A stretch of DNA of 7,584 bases from Nitrospiria bacterium (GTDB lineage Bacteria > Nitrospirota > CAKKRA01 > 9FT-COMBO-42-15): assembly GCA_919903585.1 (NCBI GenBank), contig CAKKST010000103.1, positions 1 to 7,584 on the forward strand. Direction: 5' to 3'. Of this stretch, positions 1-4,347 are shown piece after piece. Under the pieces are notes generated by a model that made no database searches, was not told the DNA's origin, and worked only from the letters and a program-made list of their open reading frames with translations. The position numbers and the translations under genes were made by a program. The first letter of the stretch is position 1; each line of letters starts with the position of its first letter.

Positions 1-670
1 CAGTTGCAGCCTGCCATCCGATTCCTTTATTCGTTGACGATGCATAGAGCGCAATGCGATTTGTAAAATCCGGCCCAAAGTAGATATAAACAGCGCCGCT
101 CTTATACAGAGCAGCTTCATTGGTGTGGTATGGGACGCCTATGATTATGTCTTTATGCCCATCGCTATTCAGATCGCCTGAAGCAATGGAGAATCCAAAC
201 TTATCCAGCGGCCCTTCGCCCCCGAGCTTTTTGATTAGGGTCGGGCCATTAGCGCTGCCTTTGTAAATATAAACAGCGCCGCAAATGGATGAATCATCTC
301 CATCACCATTAATGGCAGTAACAGCAAAAACATCATCATCAATTTTCGCAAAGGTATAGCCAAAGTTGTCGTCTCCTTTCAGGGTGATGGCAGGGTTAGA
401 AGAGTACCCGCCTGATGAATCACCCTTATATACATAGGCAGCCCCTAAATTGGAAGATACAGATGCATTAGGCGCGCCTATTACCAAGTCTGCGATTCCA
501 TCGCCGTCTACATCAACAAAACCACCTGAGGAGCCCAGTTTACTGCCTGTACCGGCAGGTGTTGCGGTCTTTCCATTATTTGGATTGCTATTTCCTCCGC
601 TTGTTGATGTGCCGCCGCCGCAGCCAGCAGCAATAAAGATTAGTAAAATTAAAATAGTTATTGTCCTCAT
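1..670 (-). CDS. FG-GAP repeat lipoprotein, partial (runs off the left edge)
   Basis: The minus strand is open from an ATG at 668-670 to the window edge (223 codons), so the C-terminus is missing. The N-terminus is a lipoprotein signal: M-R-T followed by a hydrophobic stretch and the lipobox IAAGC, placing the lipidated cysteine at residue 17. A Gly/Ser/Asn/Thr-rich linker (18-50) follows. FG-GAP (integrin alpha-type beta-propeller) units come next: DVDGDGIAD at 53-61 followed by LVIGAP, a variant unit around 103-138 ending GAVYIYKG, and GDLNSDGHKD at 165-174 followed by IIIGVP. The Asp-rich loops are the calcium sites known for this family. A good Shine-Dalgarno (AGGAGGGG) lies just upstream. 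The gene starts 15 nt after the barrel gene stops, so the two are probably co-transcribed. It is likely anchored to the outer membrane. The ligand is unknown, and other FG-GAP proteins include adhesins and enzyme-linked propellers. Confidence 0.88.
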   Translation of the reverse strand, partial: MRTITILILLIFIAAGCGGGTSTSGGNSNPNNGKTATPAGTGSKLGSSGGFVDVDGDGIADLVIGAPNASVSSNLGAAYVYKGDSSGGYSSNPAITLKGDDNFGYTFAKIDDDVFAVTAINGDGDDSSICGAVYIYKGSANGPTLIKKLGGEGPLDKFGFSIASGDLNSDGHKDIIIGVPYHTNEAALYKSGAVYIYFGPDFTNRIALYASSTNKGIGWQAAT

Positions 671-685
671 ATAACCCCTCCTAAA

Positions 686-1702
686 CTAAAAATTCCAAGT
701 AATAGAAGCTAATATTCTCCAGTCAATCACCTGTTGTATGCCATTTACACTTTGATATACAGGCTGCTGATACTTGATTTCAAAACTCCCGCCTGTATTA
801 GGTATCTTTACCTGAATAGCAGGCGTTACATATACAGCAAAGAGCCCTGTATTTGATGTATTATCCAAAAGGGCTGTGTTTGTTGCAAACCTGCTGTCGT
901 GGTCTTTATCCTTGCCTGCATACACACCATTAACCTCAAGTCCGATATTCATATATTTAAACATCTGATACCTGCTGATTATATCTGCTGAAAGCTGATC
1001 GCCGAATTCATAGCCTGAATCACCCTTTGTTGTAAGGTGATAAAATACATTTGCCTGAAGCCATACAGGGTCAAGAAATACCATGCCGTTTACCATAAAC
1101 AATGGATCCCATGAGCCTGTGCCAGGCTGCATCATGGCATGGTATAGCTGGCCGTTCTTATCCTTCTCATTATTTTTTCCTGTTGGTGTTTTAATACCAA
1201 GACCGCCTGAAAATCTTAATGTCGGCCTCACTGGTTCATCCTGATAAAATGTGTAATAGGCAAATAGCAAAGCATCGCCGATTCCAGAGACTGTATCCAT
1301 CTTCATGTCCATTACCATGCTTCCAATCCTGTGCCTCATGGTCATGTCATTAATCACATACGGGACTATGCCTATAAGCATAAAATTGCTTGTTACAGGA
1401 TAGCTGCCTATAAGGGAATACTTTTGCATTACCATCTCAGTTGGCGCCTTGTATTCAGCGGCGCCCTCAGCAAATTTCTTGTCAAGCACATATCCTGGTG
1501 TAACCTCTGTGCTTCCTTCCCTTAAAGGCTTCATATAAGAATATTCGTATTGAAGTGATATCCCGAATCTTGATGCAAGTGTTACACCCGAGCTTGATGC
1601 GCCTGCAATGCAGCAGGATAAACCGCACTCGCCGGCAGCAAAGGCGTTCAAAGGGGTTAAAATAATAATGGTTAATAAAATAAGTATCCTTTGTAATCTC
1701 AT
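686..1702 (-). CDS. Predicted outer-membrane beta-barrel protein with CGLSCC motif and Met/His-rich loop
   Basis: 338 residues. A signal peptide covers about 1-22 (hydrophobic core, then NAFA before Ala23). The mature N-terminus carries C26-GLS-C30-C31. The rest alternates short aromatic-rich strands (for example FGISLQYEYSY at 46-56) with loops and ends in an aromatic residue (ASITWNF), as outer-membrane barrels do. GIKTPTGK (169-176) and GTGSWDP (194-200) resemble motifs of the Phenol_MetA_deg/transporter-like barrel family (PF13557); I make that assignment from memory. Residues 120-135 are unusually rich in Met with a His (M120, M122, H124, M129, M131, M133, M135). The start follows a strong Shine-Dalgarno (GAGGAGG) at a slightly long 12-nt spacing. 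It lies 25 nt downstream of the 114-residue gene and 15 nt upstream of the lipoprotein gene, suggesting one envelope operon. Substrate unknown; metal transport or binding is only an inference from the residues. Confidence 0.8.
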   Translation of the reverse strand: MRLQRILILLTIIILTPLNAFAAGECGLSCCIAGASSSGVTLASRFGISLQYEYSYMKPLREGSTEVTPGYVLDKKFAEGAAEYKAPTEMVMQKYSLIGSYPVTSNFMLIGIVPYVINDMTMRHRIGSMVMDMKMDTVSGIGDALLFAYYTFYQDEPVRPTLRFSGGLGIKTPTGKNNEKDKNGQLYHAMMQPGTGSWDPLFMVNGMVFLDPVWLQANVFYHLTTKGDSGYEFGDQLSADIISRYQMFKYMNIGLEVNGVYAGKDKDHDSRFATNTALLDNTSNTGLFAVYVTPAIQVKIPNTGGSFEIKYQQPVYQSVNGIQQVIDWRILASITWNF

Positions 1703-1727
1703 AAAATCAATAAGCCTCCTCTTTTCC

Positions 1728-2072
1728 TTATTTCACAACTAATTTATAGGTATCATTTACACCGATGTATGTATGGCTCGCATCGTTTATCCTGAGCTCA
1801 ACCTTATGCTCACCCTTTGAGAGTTTGATACCTGTCAATTTATATCCCCTTGGCTGTTTTATAGTCTTCTTTTCCTTCCCATCTATCCATAGATGTACAT
1901 GGTCACCCTTTGGCCCTTTTACAAAATTATACTCAACCAGAAGTGACTCCCCCTTCTCATCATATTCACACTTTGTAATCTTGATAGATGTTTCCTCAGC
2001 AGCAATTGTTGTTGTGGTAAATAAAAAAAGACCGATAAAGAGTAGTGTTGCAATTACAAAAATCCTTTTCAT
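1728..2072 (-). CDS. Small exported protein of unknown function (114 aa)
   Basis: I place the start at the ATG at 2070-2072 (MKRIFVIATLL...), not at an upstream in-frame ATG at 2147. An ideal Shine-Dalgarno (AAAGGAGAT) precedes it, and the protein then begins directly with a signal peptide (about 1-25, ending TIAA before Glu26). The mature part is about 89 residues with a single Cys (C35) and a likely small beta-sandwich: GDHVHLWIDGKE (56-67), a central GIKLSKGEHKVEL stretch (81-93), then NDASHTYIG. The pattern of a HVHLWIDG strand followed by LSKGEHKVELR resembles periplasmic DUF4399-like domains, with histidines H58, H60, H89 and H100, but I do not assign a family. It is followed after 25 nt by the barrel gene, so it is probably the first gene of that operon. 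Role unknown; a periplasmic accessory or metal-binding protein is possible. Confidence 0.78.
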   Translation of the reverse strand: MKRIFVIATLLFIGLFLFTTTTIAAEETSIKITKCEYDEKGESLLVEYNFVKGPKGDHVHLWIDGKEKKTIKQPRGYKLTGIKLSKGEHKVELRINDASHTYIGVNDTYKLVVK

Positions 2073-2155
2073 AATAATATCTCCTTTCTTAGGTGATTTA
2101 TTGTAGGACAATCCTTGCCATCGTCGGGCAAACCGTGGTGGCTCCACTAAGAGGC
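2073..2155 (-). other. Leader of the 114-aa gene with small hairpins, unassigned
   Basis: This 83-nt stretch separates the repeat element from the 114-residue gene. Read on the minus strand it has GTGG-AG-CCAC, TTGCC-(7 nt)-GGCAA and GGA-TTG-TCC as short stem-loops, then the Shine-Dalgarno. An in-frame ATG at 2147 would extend the gene by 25 codons through these hairpins, but the extension is basic, lacks a Shine-Dalgarno and would bury the signal peptide. I looked for known riboswitch motifs and found none convincing. No clear promoter hexamer pair was seen. Confidence 0.25.
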
Positions 2156-2385
2156 GTTGAAAAAACTACTACTAAATGTCATTGCGAGCGAAGCAAAGCA
2201 ATCCAATTGCAGTGTCAAAGGGTCAAAATTCTCTGACTCTCAACTTTTATGCTTTGACACTATTAGGAGATTGCGGAGCCTGTTCCGAGCCTGCCTTGAG
2301 ATTGCTTCGCCACCTTCAGTGGCTCGCAATGACAGACGAGGAATCCCGCTCCTCGCAATAACAGCAAAAAGAGACTTTTTCAACA
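2156..2385. repeat. Nested inverted-repeat element, MITE-like, non-coding
   Basis: About 230 bp bounded by GTTGAAAAA (2156-2164) and TTTTTCAAC (2376-2384), a perfect 9-bp terminal inverted repeat. Inside, GTCATTGCGAGCGAAGC (2178-2194) faces GCTTCGCC...GGCTCGCAATGAC (2304-2333), and AGTGTCAAAG (2211-2220) faces CTTTGACACT (2252-2261), so the whole element can fold into one long hairpin. A further hairpin CGAGGA-(7 nt)-TCCTCG lies at 2337-2355, and a 17-nt palindrome TTCAACAG-T-CTGTTGAA (2379-2395) spans the right end. The ATTGCGAGC...GAAGCAATC / GCTCGCAATGAC words are, to my knowledge, a very common dispersed intergenic repeat in several bacterial phyla. Short ORFs through it (of the IASEAKQS type) are spurious. 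No target-site duplication is obvious. Confidence 0.75.
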
Positions 2386-2413
2386 GTCTGTTGAATCTTT
2401 ATGAAGCTTTCAA

Positions 2414-2830
2414 TTAGGATAGGGTTGTTGGTGGTCTTTCAATGGATAGATAATAAAATTGTAATGGAGTGATTGATTTTTCTTCGCTAAAAGAAGATAT
2501 TGCTAAATTGTTATTAAAGAATTCCTTAACTAAAAGATATGGATCTATCTCAGCGACAGCCTGTGTAGTAGTATGTGTATCATGGCATGGGGTTTCACTT
2601 ATTCTGCACTGGAAGAGTTCATTAAGCCTCTTGCTCTTTGCCTCTTGTGAATGGTGCGGACAAGGCGACTTCTTTTTATTTTTGGTATTAGCATCTGAAA
2701 GGTTACAGAAAAGATCACACTGCGGCAATAGTTTATCATTTACATATGCATAAACTAAAGGTGCAGAGATATTCAGAATAAATATCGCTGACACCAATAA
2801 AGATATTATAATCTTCTCAATCTTTGTCAT
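2414..2830 (-). CDS. Small exported Cys/His-rich protein of unknown function (138 aa)
   Basis: The protein begins MTKIEKIIISLLVSAIF, a basic start and hydrophobic core typical of a signal peptide or single anchor, with a plausible cleavage after VYA (residue 28). The mature part contains paired cysteines and histidines: C38-x3-C42, C57-P-H59-H60, C75, and C82-H83-x2-H86. This distribution suits metal ligation or disulfides. The tail ends SIERPPTTLS. Small exported Cys/His proteins with similar tails often precede heavy-metal efflux genes, but none is visible here, so the link is inference. The start is supported by GGTGGGG just before the ATG and by a perfect-consensus promoter whose -10 lies only about 22 nt upstream, giving a leader of roughly 15 nt. 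Downstream on the same strand are the repeat element and then the envelope gene set; whether transcription reads through is unknown. Confidence 0.7.
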   Translation of the reverse strand: MTKIEKIIISLLVSAIFILNISAPLVYAYVNDKLLPQCDLFCNLSDANTKNKKKSPCPHHSQEAKSKRLNELFQCRISETPCHDTHTTTQAVAEIDPYLLVKEFFNNNLAISSFSEEKSITPLQFYYLSIERPPTTLS

Positions 2831-2851
2831 ACCCCACCGCTACTATCATCT

Positions 2852-2879
2852 ATTATAGTCAATTAAAAATCCCTGTCAA
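2852..2879 (-). promoter_or_regulatory. Perfect-consensus sigma70-type promoter
   Basis: On the minus strand TTGACA (2874-2879) and TATAAT (2852-2857) are both exact matches to the consensus and are separated by 16 bp, one short of the preferred 17. The predicted start near 2845 would give an approximately 15-nt leader before the ATG at 2830. The -35 sits 8 bp after the stop of the DUF3109-like gene, so the small Cys/His gene has its own strong promoter. Confidence 0.8.
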
Positions 2880-2887
2880 GAAAAATT

Positions 2888-3544
2888 TCAGCCGTATTTC
2901 TTCTCCCCATATCCCTGCAGGGCAGTATTAAATCTCTTGCCCAGAAGGGCTGTGATGGTTCCTTCAAGGCTCTTATACATCGGCTCGCCTGTATTGTCCT
3001 TCATACAAGGAATATGTGACAGATAAGGTGTATCCTGTATGGTTAGAACCTTCTTTCCATCTTTTATATATACAGATAAGGGATACTGGACGCAGTCCTT
3101 CATCTTAAATGCCTCCCATTCCATCCCCTTTTCCATTGCATAGGTGTGGATTGAACAGTATTTTAGCCCTTCCTTGTTTGTATAAAGAAATACGCATGCC
3201 CCTTTATATATAAGGAAGCATTTAAACTCTTCATTGTCTTTAAAGAGCCTTCTTGCTGCCCTTGCCTCGTCAGGATGAATCTCGCATCCCTGCGGACACT
3301 GCCTTTCACACTTAGCAACGAAGCCAGATTTCCTAATTGCCTCTCTGTTGTCCTCGCCCAGATATGGGATTATATCATTTAAGTGTTTCTTAACCCTTTT
3401 AATCTCGGTATCCGGCGCTATGCATGCCCTATAGCAGCACATGGATTCGCATTTGTATCTTTCAACATCGCATGAATAGGGAGTAGTGAATATGCGTGGA
3501 TCAACTAATACAGAATCTATCTTTATAAAATTTTCTTCTGACAT
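2888..3544 (-). CDS. DUF3109-like / YkgJ-type cysteine-cluster protein
   Basis: 218 residues, cytosolic, with no signal peptide. It carries 14 cysteines in clusters: C25, C32, C36-C37 and C41 near the N-terminus (DPRIFTTPYSC then CESMCCYRAC), C79-x3-C83-x3-C87 (CERQCPQGC), C109, C117, C130-S-I-H133, C151 and C180. The pattern, with an early cluster, an LIYKGACVFL strand, CSIH...MEKG and a later C-x-x-YPL, is that of the zinc/iron-chelating YkgJ superfamily and most resembles DUF3109. Bound metal or cluster and function are not established for this family. The start is well supported by GGAGGAGAG immediately before the ATG at 3542-3544. It faces the speD promoter region head to head. Downstream lie a short gap and the promoter of the next same-strand gene; no terminator is visible between them. 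Family assignment is from memory of motifs. Confidence 0.82.
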   Translation of the reverse strand: MSEENFIKIDSVLVDPRIFTTPYSCDVERYKCESMCCYRACIAPDTEIKRVKKHLNDIIPYLGEDNREAIRKSGFVAKCERQCPQGCEIHPDEARAARRLFKDNEEFKCFLIYKGACVFLYTNKEGLKYCSIHTYAMEKGMEWEAFKMKDCVQYPLSVYIKDGKKVLTIQDTPYLSHIPCMKDNTGEPMYKSLEGTITALLGKRFNTALQGYGEKKYG

Positions 3545-3569
3545 CTCTCCTCCATAAAAATTTTCCTTG

Positions 3570-3597
3570 ATTGTATTTCTTTTTTCTCAAATTGCAA
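3570..3597 (-). promoter_or_regulatory. Candidate promoter for the DUF3109-like gene
   Basis: On the minus strand TTGCAA (3592-3597) and TACAAT (3570-3575) are separated by 16 bp, about 25 nt before the ATG at 3544. Each hexamer departs from consensus by one or two bases. Another pair further upstream (TTGTCA, 17 bp, TTGTAT) is about equally good, and the region is so AT-rich that chance matches are likely. Confidence 0.35.
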
Positions 3598-3669
3598 GAA
3601 AAAAAATTTTGTCCGCTTATGTGATGGCTTGTGTTGCAAAAAAAAATATACAATATGTTGTTTTTCCTC

Positions 3670-3697
3670 TTGACAATTTTAAATTATTTGGTATATT
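3670..3697 (+). promoter_or_regulatory. Strong sigma70-type promoter of the speD-speE-speA operon
   Basis: TTGACA (3670-3675, perfect) and TATATT (3692-3697, one mismatch) are separated by 16 bp. The start of transcription is expected near 3704, giving a leader of about 218 nt before the TTG start of speD. The predicted RNA 5' end falls just ahead of the first strand of the putative leader structure (3718), which supports this promoter over others. Confidence 0.7.
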
Positions 3698-3880
3698 TCG
3701 TTTAAGAAGAGTGACTGTAAGGTTTAAAAGAGCTTTGCGCCTTTTTTTTAGTCTGAGAAAAAAGTTTCTATCAGACAAAAACGGGATGTAACCCCCATGG
3801 CGCTTATGGGAAAAACCTTAAACACAGAGAGATGACAACCTAAACCCTGTTATTGGTTATAGGGTAAAACTAAGATTAAA

Positions 3881-3903
3881 TCTTTTGGGCATAGCCCAAA
3901 AGA
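3881..3903 (+). other. Perfect 10-bp hairpin just before the speD ribosome binding site
   Basis: TCTTTTGGGC (3881-3890) and GCCCAAAAGA (3894-3903) are exactly complementary around a 3-nt loop (ATA). The stem ends 5 nt before the Shine-Dalgarno and abuts an in-frame ATG at 3904, which argues against that ATG as the start. No T-run follows, so it is not a typical terminator; an mRNA-stabilising or translation-control element is more likely. Confidence 0.6.
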
Positions 3904-3908
3904 ATGAA

Positions 3909-3914
3909 AGGGGG
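3909..3914 (+). promoter_or_regulatory. Shine-Dalgarno that selects the TTG start of speD
   Basis: AGGGGG at 3909-3914 lies 7 nt before the TTG at 3922-3924. The alternative in-frame ATG at 3904 lies upstream of this site and has only AAAAGA, part of a hairpin, before it. Initiation at 3922 also restores the family's N-terminus and residue numbering. Confidence 0.75.
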
Positions 3915-3921
3915 AAATAGA

Positions 3922-4347
3922 TTGCAAGCTTTAGGCACCCACTTATTAGTGGAATTAAAGGATTGTAATCCTGATATCCTGAATGATATAAAAGAGGTTC
4001 AGGATGCATTAGTAATGGCAGCAAGAAAGGCAAAGGCCACAATAGTAGAAACTTCATTTCATGAATTCAGCCCGTTTGGAATCAGCGGGATGGTAGTAAT
4101 AGCTGAATCGCATCTTTCAATACACACTTGGCCTGAATATGGATATGCAGCAGTTGATATTTTCACCTGCGGCGATCTGCTAAAGCCTGAAAAGGCAGCA
4201 GATTATCTGATTGAAAGGTTTCAGTCAAAAAACCCGTCTGTTATAGAGATGAAGAGAGGGACTATCTCATTAGACAATCAGAAATTACCGCACAAGATTG
4301 AGGAGGATGCAGTAAGCTATGGAGCCAAAGAGCTACAAGTGGTTTAA
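3922..4347 (+). CDS. speD: S-adenosylmethionine decarboxylase proenzyme, prokaryotic class
   Basis: SpeD removes CO2 from S-adenosylmethionine to give the aminopropyl donor used by SpeE. It is made as a proenzyme that cuts itself to form a pyruvoyl group. With the TTG start the protein is 141 residues, beginning (M)QALGTHLLVEL like other class 1B enzymes. The self-cleavage site is E62-S63 in ESHLSIHTWPEYG, with processing residue H68 and catalytic C83 in FTCGD. These numbers match my memory of the Thermotoga maritima enzyme (Ser63, His68, Cys83) exactly, which supports TTG 3922 over the ATG 18 nt upstream. It is the first gene of the operon, preceded by a long structured leader and a strong promoter. 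Its 3' end overlaps speE by 29 nt, so translation of the two is probably coupled. All key residues are present, so it should be active. Confidence 0.96.
   Translation: MQALGTHLLVELKDCNPDILNDIKEVQDALVMAARKAKATIVETSFHEFSPFGISGMVVIAESHLSIHTWPEYGYAAVDIFTCGDLLKPEKAADYLIERFQSKNPSVIEMKRGTISLDNQKLPHKIEEDAVSYGAKELQVV

Larger units (their letters stand above)
3704..3921 (+). promoter_or_regulatory. Structured 5' leader of speD, candidate cis-regulatory RNA
   Basis: The leader shows several complementary segments. TAAGGTTT (3718-3725) pairs perfectly with AAACCTTA (3813-3820), closing a domain that holds a hairpin GTCTGA/TCAGAC (3751-3776, with inner GAAA/TTTC) and a hairpin CCCAT-(7 nt)-ATGGG (3794-3810). 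A third unit, ACCCT (3844-3848) with AGGGT (3861-3865), has a loop TTGGTT (3853-3858) that could pair with AACTAA (3868-3873), making an H-type pseudoknot. A perfect 10-bp hairpin (3881-3903) comes last. A weak terminator-like stem followed by a T-tract sits at 3726-3749. Very short ORFs also occur: ATG-TAA at 3786, a 12-codon frame 3797-3835 and ATG-ACA-ACC-TAA at 3832. It resembles none of the riboswitch classes I know, including the SAM types I compared by eye. All pairings are by eye; no folding was computed. Confidence 0.45.

Noticed and set aside
450..674. 74-codon plus-strand ORF opposite the lipoprotein
   Set aside because: Pro-rich shadow of the Gly/Asp-rich FG-GAP coding strand; no Shine-Dalgarno or domain.
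1765..2106. 113-codon plus-strand ORF opposite the 114-aa gene
   Set aside because: Antisense shadow of a better supported gene with a signal peptide and Shine-Dalgarno.
2073..2147. N-terminal extension of the 114-aa gene
   Set aside because: No Shine-Dalgarno at 2147, and the internal ATG at 2072 has an ideal one followed directly by a signal peptide.
2100..2160. GGGCAAACC word recalling a c-di-GMP (GEMM) riboswitch on the plus strand
   Set aside because: The second conserved half (GACGCAAAGCC) is absent and no plus-strand gene follows; chance or repeat sequence is more likely.
2157..2417. Plus-strand ORFs of 86 and 61 codons
   Set aside because: They translate the dispersed inverted repeat (IASEAKQS / SVARND type words), a well-known source of false ORFs.
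3726..3749. Intrinsic terminator or attenuator with T-tract
   Set aside because: The stem is short, bulged and A/T-dominated; too weak to call by eye.
3567..3791. 74-codon plus-strand ORF across the speD promoter
   Set aside because: Runs through the -35/-10 and leader stems in AT-rich DNA; basic, low-complexity product with no Shine-Dalgarno.
3844..3874. preQ1-I-like H-type pseudoknot
   Set aside because: Size and topology are similar, but the conserved loop bases are absent and the gene is not a queuosine gene; kept only as an unnamed pseudoknot in the leader.
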